From: Moringa oleifera
Taxonomy: Eukaryota; Streptophyta; Magnoliopsida; Brassicales; Moringaceae
Reading direction: 5' to 3'
Assembly: GCA_021397835.1 (NCBI GenBank)
Contig: JAJFZO010000896.1
Span: forward strand, 2,520,501-2,584,500
DNA length: 64,000 nucleotides
The position numbers were made by a program, and so were the translations under genes. Position 1 is the stretch's first letter. The number at the start of each line of letters is the position of its first letter. The notes under the pieces were generated by a model, which ran no database searches, was not told the DNA's origin, and was given only the letters and a program-made list of their open reading frames with translations. Shown here one piece after another: positions 12,551 to 23,599 of this stretch.

Positions 12551-13736
12551 TACTAGTGATACTTGTAATTATGATAAAATCTTTAATAATTTGAATTTTA
12601 TTACCAGTCTTGACATGATGGAATCATCTTAAAGCAAGGCCTATTACAAATCCATAATCTCTGTAAAATAAGAAGATGAATTATCACTCTTTATTGATGA
12701 CCCATTACATTCCAACCAATTATATTCTTATTAGTAACTAAAATTAATAAGCCAACATTTAAGATCAATAAAAGTTAAAATGGTAGCAAGCAAAAAAATA
12801 ATGTATTGAAGATCACTTTTTTTTTTTGCCTTTATATCTTTGGAGCTTTGTTGGAGCTATTATGTGATGTTTTCTTTGCTCCTTACTCTCATCATTTGTC
12901 ACCTGATATATATACAAACAAGAAAATAAAAATAAAAAAATTAAATCAATGTCAAGACATTTTGTCTTTATTTGTGTAGTAGAAAGATTGAGTTTAAAGA
13001 GAAATATATGGAAAAAAAAATTAGTATTACATTGTGGAGATTAAAAGCTCTTTCTAACTGATAAGAATAGATTTTTATTATCTATTACAATGATTTTATG
13101 CATTCATGATAAAAAAAAAAGATATATATCTTATAGAGCAAATAAAATTACTTAATTTATACAACCACGGACGTCAAACTCAATATGAATGAAGCCTTCG
13201 AAGAGAACTTCATCAAAAGGTAATAGATATTAATATAATTTATATTAAAAAATTAAAAAAAACATGATAAAAAATGGTAAGTTTTATAAATTATAAATCT
13301 TAGTTACCTTAAAAGGTTGACCACCATGTAAGAAAACTTGTGCTAAATTATGCTACACTATAAGACCTTGCAACCATTTTTCCTAATCTTTCTTACTAGT
13401 TCAGAGAAATAAGGGGATCTATGGTATAATACCCTCAAAACCCACCAATGAACTTCAAAATTTTCATAATATTTTTTAGCAGGACATACTTTGGCTTTAG
13501 ATACTCAATTTTGTCCATGTAAACTGCCAACTAATCATTCTTTACATTACCCAATGTTAATTTTCTATCACAAAAAAAATTAAAGCTAATAAAAATTAGT
13601 AAGGACAACTCCATTTATAAAATCTATAACACCTTAAGAAAATAAATGAAAAGACATACGTCAATTAAAAAAGAAATATCATCCATAAAAGTGAAAAAAA
13701 TAATTATTGACTACATATTTTGTACTTATGAATTAT
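12551..13736 (-). repeat. Array unit 1
   Basis: Near-complete unit. The exon-like segment ending at the ACCTTAAAAGGTTGACCACC border is present but interrupted. Confidence 0.65.
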
Positions 13737-14846
13737 GAGTGATACTTGTAATAATGATAAAATTTTAATAATTTGAAGTTTATCATCAAACTTGGCATAG
13801 TGAATCACCTTACAGTATGACCTATTATAAACGTGTAATGTCTTTATACAGAAATACAGATTATCACTCTTTGTTGATGATCTATTTCATTCTAAACAAT
13901 CAGATTTTTGTTAGTAACTAAAATCAATAAGCCAACATTTAAGATTAACAAAAAGTTAAGGTGGTCACAAGCGAAAAAATATTGTACGAATGATTACCTT
14001 TTTTTTTTTTCAGGTTTTATATATCTTTGAAGCTCTATTTGAGCTATCGTATGATGCCACTTGATATACAAAAACTAGAAAATAAGAATAAAAAATAAAA
14101 TTAATATCAAGATATTTTGTCTTTATGTGCAGTTAAAGATTAAGTCTAAAAAGAAACATAAGGGGAAAATCTAATATTGCATCATGAAGATTAATAGTTC
14201 AAGAGAAACGAATTGGATGCATATCTTGTAAAGCAAACAAAATCACTCAATTTGCACAACCATTTACCTCAAAGTCAATGTGAATGAAGCCTTTAGAAAG
14301 AATATCATTAGTTGTCAATAGACATTAGAGTAATTTATATTAAAAAATTAAAAAAATTATTAAATATGGTAAGATATTATAACATACATAATATTGTTAC
14401 CTTCAAAGGCTGAGCACCACGTAAGAAAATCTGTACTCAATTGTTCTATATCATAAGCCCTTACAACTATTACTCTGAATATTTCTTGGTAGTTTAGAGA
14501 AATAAGACAATTAATGGCATAATGCCCTCAAACCCATTAGCAAATTTCAAAATGTAAACAATAGTTTTCATTAAGACATACTTTAATTTTAGATACTTAA
14601 TTTTGTCTATGAAACCACTAATTGATGATTCTTTACATCATTTAATATTTTTTTTCTTATTATAAAAATAATTAAACCCAATAAAATTGGCAAGGACACC
14701 TCTACATAAAAAATCAATAATACCTTAAGAAAACAAACAAAAAGATATACGTCAATTAATGAATAAACATCACCCACAAAAGTAAAAAAGAATAATTATT
14801 GGCTAAGTATTTTGTACATATGAATTATGTAATAAATCATAACTAA
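13737..14846 (-). repeat. Array unit 2
   Basis: Near-complete unit with small internal losses, including part of the KNKPYQLERA-like segment. Confidence 0.65.
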
Positions 14847-15611
14847 GTACTAGTGATACTTGTAATGATCATAAAATCTTTAATGATTTGAACTTTATCA
14901 CTATAATTGGCATAATGGAGTCACCTTATCACAGGACTTATTACAAACCCATAATCTCCTTACATAAGACAATAGATTATCAATCTTTGTTGACGACCCA
15001 TTACTTTCCAAACAATTAGATTCTTATTAGTAACTAAAATCAATAAGCCAATATTTAAGACTAATAAAAAGTTAGTGGTAGGAAGCGAAAAAAAATAGTG
15101 TATTAAAGATAACCTTTTTTTTAGGTCTCATATATCCTCGGAGCTTTGTTTGAGATATTGTGTGATGTTTTCTCTGCTCTTTACTCTTATTAGTTGTCAC
15201 TTGATATATACACAAATAAGAAAATAAAATATATAAAATTAAATCAATGTCAAGACATTTCATCTTATATGTAATCTATGGCATAATGCCCTTAACGCCT
15301 ACTAGCAAACTTCAAAATATCCATAATATTTTTTTGTAGGACATATTGTGCCTTTAGATACAAAATTTTGTCCATGTAAATCATCAATTGATGATTCTTT
15401 ATATTATTCAATGTTGCATTCTTGTTATAAAATAATTAAATTAATGGAAATTCATAAGGGCAACTCTACTTATAAAATCAATAACACCCTAAGAAAACAA
15501 ATAAAAGGACATACGTCAATTAAAGAAGAAACATCATCCATAAAAGTGAAAAAAATAATTATTGGTTATATATTTTGTACTTATGAATTATATAATAAAT
15601 CATAGTTAAAT
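14847..15611 (-). repeat. Array unit 3 (internally deleted)
   Basis: About 0.4 kb is missing. The sequence jumps near 15272 from the GTCAAGACATTTCATC landmark directly to CTATGGCATAATGCCC. The VTTNKSKEQRKHHTISQTKL segment (minus, about 15205-15120) remains open. Confidence 0.65.
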
Positions 15612-16746
15612 ACTAGTGATACCTGTAACGATGATAAATTTTTTAGTAATTTGAAGTTTATCACCAAACTTGGCATAATGGAATCATCTTATAGCATGAC
15701 TTATTATAAACCTGTAATCTCTTTATACAAGAAGACAGATTACTATTCATTGTTGATGATCCATTTCATTCTAAATAATCAATTCTTATTAGTAACTAAA
15801 ATCAATAAGCCAACATCTAATATTAACAAAAAGTTAAGATGGTACCAAGCGAAAAAAATATTGTGCTAATAATTACCTTTTTTTTTATAGATTTTATATA
15901 TCTTTGGAGCTCGGTTTGAGCTATTGTGTGATGCTTTACTCATCGCTCTCTTCATTTGTCACCTGATATATAAAAAACAAAAAATAAAAAAAATCTTAAA
16001 TATATATATATATATATATATTTGTATACAGTATAAAGATTGAGTCTAAAAAGAAATATAAGGAAAAAATCTGATATTGCATCATGAAGATTAATAGTTC
16101 AAAACAAACAAATTAGACGCATATCTTGTAAAGCAAACTAAATTATTCAATTTACACAATAATGTATTACAAAGTCAATGTGAATGAAGCCTTCAGAAAG
16201 AACATCATCAATTATTAATGGATATTAAAGTAATTTATATTAAAAAATAAAAAAAATATGATTAAATATAGCAAGATATTATAACATACATAATATAGTT
16301 ACCTCCAAGGCTGATCACTACGCCAAAAAACCCGCACTAGATTTTGCTACATTATAAGACTTTGCAACCATTATTCCTAATCTTTCTTGGTAGTTCAGAG
16401 GAACAAGACGACCTATCGTATAATGCCCTCAAAACCCATCAACAAACTTTAAAATGTAAACAATTTTTTTCATTAGAACATACTTTTGCTTTAGATACTC
16501 AATTTGTCCATGTAAATCATCAATTGATAATTCTTTACATCATCTAATATTATTTTTTTGTTATAAAAATAATTAAACCTAATAAAAATTGACAGGGACA
16601 CCTCTACGTAAAACATCAACAATACCTTAAAAGAACAAACAAAAAAATATACGTTAATTAAAGAATAAATATCACTCATAGAAGTGAAAAAAAATGATTG
16701 GCTAAGTATTTTATACATATGAATTATGTAATAAATCATAATTAGG
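15612..16746 (-). repeat. Array unit 4
   Basis: Near-complete unit, with an (AT)n expansion at about 16000-16021. The MSDIYSLINVYFFVCSFKVL frame is at 16700-16491. Confidence 0.65.
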
Positions 16747-17936
16747 TATTAATGATAATTATAATGATCATAAAATCTTTAATGACTTGAATTTTATCAC
16801 CAAACTTGACATAATAGAATCACCTTACCGCATGGCTTATTGCAAACCCATAATATTCTTATGTGAGAAAATAGATTACTAATATTTGTTGATGACCTAT
16901 TACTTTCCAAACAATTAAATATTTATTAGTAACTAAAATCAATAAGCCAACATTTAAGATCAATAACAAGTTAGTGATAATAAGGAAAAAAATAGTGTAT
17001 TAAAAATAACTTTTTTTTTTCTAGATCTCATATACCTTTGGAGCTTTGTTTGAGATATTGTAAGATGTTTTTTTTTTTTTTTGGCTCTTTGCTTTCATCA
17101 ATTGTCACCTAATATATACACAAACAAAAAATAAAAATATATAAAATTCAATCAATGTCAAGACATTTCATCTTTATGTGAGTAGTCGAAAGAATGAGTT
17201 TGAAAAGAAATATAAAAAAATATATTACATCATGAAGATTAACAACTCCTTATAACTAATAAGATTGATTTTTATTAAGTGTTGTAATGATTTCATGCAT
17301 TCATAGTAAAACAAAACCACTCAATTTACACAACCATGTACCTCAAACTCAATGTGAATGAAGCCTTAAGAAAGAACTCCAATAGTTATTAATGGACATT
17401 AAAGCAATTTATATTAGAAAATTAGAAAGAAAACATAATTAAATATGGTAAGATTTTTATAATTTATAAAACTTAGTTACCTCAAAAGGTTGAGCACCAT
17501 GCAAGAAAACCTGTACTAAATTACGCCATACCATAAAACCTTCAACCATTATTCTTAATCTTTTTTTGGTAGTTCTTAGAAATAAGGTGATCTATGGCAT
17601 AATGCCCTCAAAACCCACTAGTAAGCTTCAAAATATCCACAATATTTTTCTTCTGTAAGACGTATTGTGGCTTTAAATACTCAATTTTATCCATGTAAAC
17701 CACCAATTGATGATTTTTTACATCATTCAATGTTGCTTTTTTGTTATAAAACAACTAAAGCCAATAAAAATTGGTGCGAGTACCTCCATATATAAAATCA
17801 ACAACACCTTGAGGAAACAAACAAAATAATATACGTCAATTAAAGAAGAAACAACATTCATAGAAGAGAAAACAAATAATTGTTGGCTAAGTATTTTCTA
17901 CTTATGAAATTATGTAACAAATCACAATTAGGTAAT
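16747..17936 (-). repeat. Array unit 5
   Basis: Near-complete unit of about 1.19 kb, with the same landmark order as its neighbours. Confidence 0.65.
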
Positions 17937-18718
17937 AGTAATACTTGTAATAATGACAAAATCTTTAATGATTTGAATTTTATCACCAAACTTGGCATAA
18001 TAGAATCACTTTACAGCATGGCCTATTACAAATTCATAATCTCTCTATATAAGAAGATAGATTACCACTCTACTCTTTATTAATAACCCATTACACTCCG
18101 AATAATCAGATTTTGTTAGTAACTAAAATTAATAAGCTCATATTTAAGATCAACAAAAAGTTAAGGTGGTGGCAAGCAAAAAAAAAAAGTGTATTAAAGT
18201 TTACCTTTTTTTTTTTGTCTAATATATCTTTGAATCTTTGTTTGAGTTATCGTGTGATGTTTTTTTTGCTCATCACTCTTATCATTTGTCACCTAATACA
18301 TATAGAAAGAAGAAAATAAAAATGAGAAAATTTAATCAATGTCAAAACTTTCATCTTTATGTGTATAGTAAAAAGACTGAGTATAAAAAGAAACATAACA
18401 AAAAAATATGATATTGCAATATAAAAATTAATAGCTCTTTCTAATTGATAAGGTTTATTTTTATCATGTATTGCAGCGATTTCATGCATTCACCATAAAA
18501 GAATTAGATACATATTTTGTAGAGCAAACAAAACCACTCAAATAACATAACTATATACCTCAAACTCAATGTAAATGAAGGCCTAAGAGAGAATTTCATC
18601 GGTTATTAGTTAACAATAAAGCAATTTATATTAGAAAAGTAGAAAAAAAAACATGATTGAATATGATAAGATATTATAACATATATAATGTAGTTACATG
18701 TAAAGTTTAAGCACTATG

Positions 18719-19258
18719 TGTTGGGAATTTGACAACCAGATCCTTAGTTGATGGATCAAATATCAAATCCTTATAACCTGAAAGCAACAATAATAAAGGC
18801 AGGAAGAAAAATAAACAACCACAGGAGCATAAGATTTATAGTGGTTCACCCTCAATTAAGAGTTACATCCACTTTGCAGCCACTGCAGGAAACCCTTTTC
18901 ACTATGAAAATAGATTACAAGAGAGATAACTGTTTCCCTAGCCCTCACTCTACTAGAATAAAACCCTAGGACTCTTACTCACACTTTCTCAGGATGATGT
19001 TTACATGAGTAGAAGTCTCCCCTTTATATAGTAGAGCCCAATGCCAAAAAAGTGAGATGTGTGAAAATCTCAAGATATCCTTTTTGATAAGTACATACTC
19101 TTTTGGATGAGTATATTCCTTTTCAGATAAGCATATATATCCTTTTCAGATGAGTATATGCTCTTTCAGATAAATATATACCCTTTCAGATGAATATATT
19201 CCTTTTCAGATAAATATATTCCCTTTTTAGATAAGATTGTCTCCACACATACTCAACA
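18719..19258. mobile_element. Solo LTR, Copia-like, 540 bp
   Basis: The insert starts TGTTGGGAATT and ends ACATACTCAACA, giving TG...CA ends with TGTTG/CAACA inverted repeats. It splits the sister-unit sequence GCACTATG|TAAGAAAACCC. The flanking 5-mers are CTATG (18714-18718) and TTATG (19259-19263), a target-site duplication with one difference. Inside are a TATA-like CCTTTATATAG at about 19020 and the TATAGTGGTTCACCC...TTACATCCACT arrangement often seen in small plant LTRs. No internal retrotransposon region is present, so it is read as a solo LTR. Assignment to Copia is an inference from the termini. Confidence 0.82.
19080..19240. repeat. ~20-bp minisatellite inside the solo LTR
   Basis: About seven imperfect copies of CCTTTTCAGATAAGTATAT-like units (variants GATGAGTATAT, GATAAATATAT). 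Confidence 0.8.
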
Positions 19259-19689
19259 TTATGTAAGAAAACCCGCATTAAATTGTGTTACACCGTGAGA
19301 CATGCAATCATTATTCCTAATCTTTCTTGGAATTTAGAGAAACAAGATGATCTATGGTATAACGCCCTCAAAATACATTAGTAAACTTGAAAATGTCCAT
19401 AATATTTTTCATTAAGATATACTTTGGCTTTAGATACTTAATTTTCTCTACATAAACCACCAATTGATGATTCGTTACCTCGTACAATGCTTTCTTAATG
19501 TTATGAAAACAATTAAAACCACTAAAAATTGGTGTAGGTGCCGCCATATATAAAATCAAAAACACCTTAAGAAAATAAACAAAATGATATACATCAATTA
19601 AAGAAGAAATATCATCCATAGAAGTGAGAACTAATAATTATTAACTGTGTATTTTGTATCAATGAATTATGTAATAAATCACAATTAGG

Positions 19690-20300
19690 TACTAATGATA
19701 CTTGTAATGATGACAAAATCTTTAATGATTTGAATTTTATCACCAAACTTAATATAATGGAATCACCTTAAAGCAAAGCCTGTTACAAACCTATAATCTC
19801 TCTTATATAAGAAGATGAATTTTCACTTTTTATTAATGATCCATTACATTTCAAGCAATCAAATTCTTATTGGTAACTAAAATCAATAAGCCAACATTTA
19901 AGATCAATGAAAAGCTAAGGTGGTAGCAAGCAAAAAAATAGTGTATTAAAGATCTTTTTCTTTTTTTAGGTTTGATATATCTTTGGAGCTCCGTTTGAGC
20001 TATTATGTAATGTTTTCTTTGCTCCTCGCTCTCATCATTTGTCACCTGATATATAAAGAAACAAAAATTAATCAATTAAATTAATGTCAAGACATTTCAT
20101 CTTTATCTGTATAGTAACAAGGTTTAAGTCGAAAAATAAATATAAAAAAAATTCGATATTGCATCATGAAGATTAACAGCTCTTCTAACTGACAAGGTTG
20201 ATTTTTATCATGCATAGTAACGATTTTATGCGTTCATGACAAAAAAAAAAAAAAAAAATAGATGCATAGCTTGTAGAGCAAACAAAACCACCTAATTTAT
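19690..20300 (-). repeat. Array unit 7 (truncated right end)
   Basis: The unit stops near 20300, where the foldback element begins. It keeps the VTNDESEEQRKHYIIAQTEL segment behind a CAG acceptor-like border. Confidence 0.65.
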
Positions 20301-20720
20301 AACTTTTATATTCAAAAATGACAAACATTAATCTTTTAATTTGATCCAAATTGAACATTATCAAAAATTTTAAAAATTAGAGATATTTAAATTAAAGATC
20401 TTATACAATAAATTTTTACTTAAAATTTTTTATAAATGTAAAAAAAATAATTCAAGCTATCATCTCAAAAAGTTTCATAGTTTTTTTGAGCAATTATGCT
20501 ATTTTTAAAAATTTTTAATATTATAAATTATGAAACTTTTTGTAATACTAGTTTGAATATTTTTTTACATTTGTAAAACATTTCAAATCAAAATTTATTG
20601 TATAGAATTTTTAATTTGAATATCTTAATTTTTAGATTTTTTAATAATATTTAATTTAAATTAAATTGACAAATGAATATTTGATTTGTAATTTTTTAAA
20701 CCTAAGAGTTTGATCGATAA
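20300..20720. mobile_element. Foldback/MITE-like element, ~150-bp imperfect arms
   Basis: 20335-20490 pairs with the reverse complement of 20525-20680. Examples are CAAAAAGTTTCATAGTTTTT on the left against ATTATGAAACTTTTTG on the right, and ATACAATAAATTTT against AAAATTTATTGTATAGA. The centre is near 20505. There is no coding potential. Exact ends and a target duplication could not be fixed. Confidence 0.75.
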
Positions 20721-20727
20721 CTTACAG

Positions 20728-20883
20728 TAAATATTAAGGTTTTATAAGATATTTATTTTAATATAATAAGTAATATAAAAATTAATAATTAATATTATTA
20801 AAAATTATGTTGATAGATAATATAAATTTATTATTAATTTTCATAAAAAAATGTATTACTTGTTAAAATAAAAAATCTCATAT
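20728..20883. repeat. Second foldback, ~60-bp arms
   Basis: TTTATAAGATATTTATTTTA on the left (from about 20733) pairs with TAAAATAAAAAATCTCATAT on the right. It lies directly upstream of the LLPH-like gene and may be a separate MITE. Confidence 0.65.
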
Positions 20884-21030
20884 CTTAATTATTTTTTAAA
20901 ATTCCTTAATAAAGTCAAAACTATTGTAAGGCTGGGCAGGATGATCCTAATATGCCCTGAAGATAAAGGAGTTCCAATAACCAAACGGGCACCGACTCTT
21001 GGCTCAACCTATAAGTACTAAGCGTCGTTA

Positions 21031-21040
21031 GTAACCCTAA
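21031..21040 (+). promoter_or_regulatory. Telo-box-like element in the LLPH 5' region
   Basis: GTAACCCTAA is one base from the telo-box AAACCCTAA, which is common just upstream of plant ribosome-biogenesis and translation genes. It lies about 85 bp before the start codon. Confidence 0.45.
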
Positions 21041-21124
21041 CGTCTGCAAAGCCAACACCCGGGGAGGCAAGAGCCACTGCTTTCATGCGTTTTAAGAAAC
21101 AAAGGGAAGAAAAGACTACACAAA

Positions 21125-22419
21125 ATGGCAAAGTCGATGAGATCGAAGAGAGAGAAAAGGCTCAGAGCTATAAGGAGAGAGATAGTAGAGCCGTTCTACG
21201 ATAAGAAAGATGAGGCCAAGCTCGCTGCTCAAGAGGCTGCTCTTGCTGCCCCTAAAGTGCCCGTTCCTCACATGCCAAGCTCATCCGCTTCTCCTTCTAT
21301 GGACATAAATACAACTAACGTCATCGCAACTGGAACAACCAATGTCAACAATATGGGTATTCACAACTCTCCGTTGCTAGTTTGCTTAATTTCTCTATGA
21401 CTCTTTACGATGTTTTGTCTATTATTCATGCCCGCCTGCTGGGACAGCCGATTTGATGGGAATTGATTTTGGGTACAATTATTCATATACTGTCAATTTC
21501 TTTTATTATAGTGGTTGAACATGTTTCTTTCTCTCTCTCTTTTCTTTTCTAGTACTATCTGACTAATCATTGGGCCCATTGCGACTTGCTTTATTTGATA
21601 ATTCGTTTGATATTTTGAGCTGTTTGCTGGAAGTTCGTGTTTTTTAGCTGAATTTTGTGCTGTTGTGAATGTTGGTCTCTAATTATGCACGCTAAGAGTT
21701 GTTACCTAACTTAAAAAATCTAGTTAAGATTTATGATCAAATACTTGAAAAGAATAACTGCGCTGTATTTTGAAATATCAATATTTGGTGTTCTTGGTCT
21801 TATTAGACCAGGTCATATATTTAGGATTTTTTTTTTTTTTGGGGGGGGGGGGAGGGGGGGGCGGTTTATAAAGGAAAGGCAGAGAGCCCCAGTGCTAGAG
21901 ATTTGATCTGGTTGGATATATGACATGGACCATTAGATTTGTGGAAGTCAGATGGGAATCTGGTTTCTTGTACATTTACTTCAATGCTTATCAAAATGAC
22001 TAGAACCTAAATTAGTGTTGCTAGCAGCCACTGTTATTTAGCATATGGTTGATACCCTCCAGGCCCCAATCAACGAATTAAAGCTAACTGCTTGTTGTTA
22101 CCAAATATAACCCTTTTTTTTTTTTGTTAAATAGTCTAATTTAGGCATTTTTATGGGTATAACATCGAAGAAACTGGATTGAAAGTCTTATAACTTTCTT
22201 CAGTAAATGAGAACTTGTTTAGGTTAAAGTCATTTTATTCCTTGATTCTTTAGTGTCCTTTATGAAACAGGACAAATCTAATGCTAATTACTCATTCTGG
22301 GCAGAGCTATATGGCCTGCTGACTTATTTCTCATTTATTTACTAATTGGAAATTACATCTTGATGCTGCATTGTTAAGAATTATAAATAAAATGCTTAGT
22401 CACACATATCTTCTCCTAA

Positions 22420-22504
<85 letters not shown>

Positions 22505-23092
22505 TTAATGTCCATATCTCGTCTGTCTTACTCTTTCTTCACAATTTCATGTGAAACCATGGTAGAGTTGAGACCTTTAGTTTTTCTTTTATGTGATGTC
22601 CATCAACATCATATACATACTGAGAAGTAATTTTTCATCTATTTTTTACGAATGGTGGACTATAATTAGTGGAATGTGGTCATCTTGTTTGAAAATATGA
22701 GGCAGAATATTAAGTTTCTTTAGATTCTCGATTTGAGTATTTTAAGTTTGTATATCCTAATAATTTTGAAATTGGCCGTTCATTTTAGTTCAATCAGTCT
22801 CTTTGACTTTTTCTTTTTTTTCTTTATCATATTTTTAATTGTTCTAATCTTTATGATTTATTTTAGTTTCATTTTTTCCTCTGACAATTGTGTATTTGTT
22901 GGATATAAGTGCGATCCATTGTAACGGTGAAGTGGATTTGATCCATTTGCAGATGTGGAGATGGCTGATGGCAACCAGAGCAAGGAGTCCTTGAAGCCTG
23001 TTGGTGGAATAGGGAAGAAGTTGAAGAAGTTTAAGCTGGGGAAGCACCGGCGCCATGGAAAGGGCAAGATCAGGAGAAGGCGCTACATTTGA
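21125..23092 (+). CDS. LLPH: LLPH-like (LAPS18-like) small basic nuclear/nucleolar protein
   Basis: Two exons, 21125-21356 and 22953-23092. The join G|AT is phase 1, with donor ATGG|GTATTC and acceptor TTTGCAG|ATGTGG, and gives 123 codons. The N-terminus MAKSMRSKREKRLRAIRREI is the conserved start of the LLP homolog family. An Ala-rich and Ser/Thr-rich linker follows, and the C-terminus is strongly basic (GIGKKLKKFKLGKHRRHGKG, then KIRRRRYI). In animals the family is nuclear/nucleolar and linked to ribosome biogenesis. A role in plants is inferred only from similarity and the basic tail. The 1.6-kb intron carries a homopolymer G tract and a long CT/TA microsatellite. Reading through the donor would add about 15 unrelated residues and stop at 21400, which is unlikely to be the main product. 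Confidence 0.88.
21827..21863 (+). repeat. Poly-T/poly-G tract, G-quadruplex candidate in the LLPH intron
   Basis: Fourteen T are followed by twelve G, an A, eight G, a C and two G, all on the sense strand of the intron. Confidence 0.85.
22420..22502. repeat. Compound microsatellite (CT)n(TA)n
   Basis: About 20 CT repeats followed by about 20 TA repeats. The duplicate at 32107 keeps the CT part but not the long TA part. Confidence 0.95.
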
Positions 23093-23097
23093 TTTAA

Positions 23098-23310
23098 AAA
23101 ACAGATTTATGACTGTAGAAGCTTGACATGCCATGTCACATTCATATTTTATGTTTAGAAATTATGATGCCTTAGGAAAATAGTTAAACTTTGGAGAATC
23201 ATATCAAAAACAGATTTATGACCTTGGAAGCTTGACATGCAGTATCACATTTATATTTTATTTTCAGATATTATGATGTCCTAGGAAAATAGTTTACCTA
23301 TGGAGAATCA
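23098..23310 (+). repeat. ~111-bp tandem duplication downstream of LLPH
   Basis: AAACAGATTTATGACTGTAGAAGCTTGACATG at about 23098 recurs near 23208 with TGACCTTGGAAGC. The same doubled structure is present in the duplicate at about 32803-33020, so it predates the segmental duplication. Confidence 0.85.
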
Positions 23311-23599
23311 TTAATATGGAGCATATACACCACATGAATATACGTTTTTCCACATGCTACTTTCCAGCAGCCCTTTCGAGTCACAGTAATCAAAGTCATG
23401 AAGCATTATGTCAATTCTAATCAAAGTCATGAAACATATTATCAATTCTGATGTCTGAAGAACCACATCATTTTGCATTATCTATTAACAGGCAAGCAAG
23501 ACAACCTTGATGCTGCATAATACATGGCAAAACTTGTACAACATTATAAATCTGATGTAGTTTTTGGTGAATTATCTCATCTTCTATTCATCTTTGTTG

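Larger units (their letters stand above)
17937..19689 (-). repeat. Array unit 6, interrupted by a solo LTR
   Basis: Without the 540-bp insertion at 18719-19258 this unit is about 1.21 kb, matching its neighbours. It retains MHEIAAIHDKNKPYQLERAI (minus, 18489 downward) and MDDISSLIDVYHFVYFLKVF (minus, 19619 downward). Confidence 0.7.
11370..20300 (-). repeat. Tandem array of ~1.1-1.2 kb family B units with exon-like segments
   Basis: At least eight head-to-tail units can be phased by the recurring phrase TAGTGATACTTGTAATGATG at 12551, 13737, 14847, 15612, 16747, 17937 and 19690. Spacings are about 1186, 1110, 765, 1135, 1190 and 1753 bp. The short one has an internal deletion and the long one carries a 540-bp LTR. 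Read on the minus strand, each unit repeats three protein-like segments: one beginning MDDVSSLIDVY, ending near FLTWCSAFE, then GT; one reading ATHDKNKPYQLERA-like; and one reading VTNDESEEQRKHHTIAQTKL, preceded by ATATATCAG and followed by AAG|GT. These look like exons of an unrecognised gene multiplied in tandem. Stops and indels break every unit. No coding function is claimed. Confidence 0.8.

Noticed and set aside
22844..23134. Antisense frames over LLPH exon 2
   Set aside because: They are shadows of the highly biased Lys/Arg-rich exon on the other strand.
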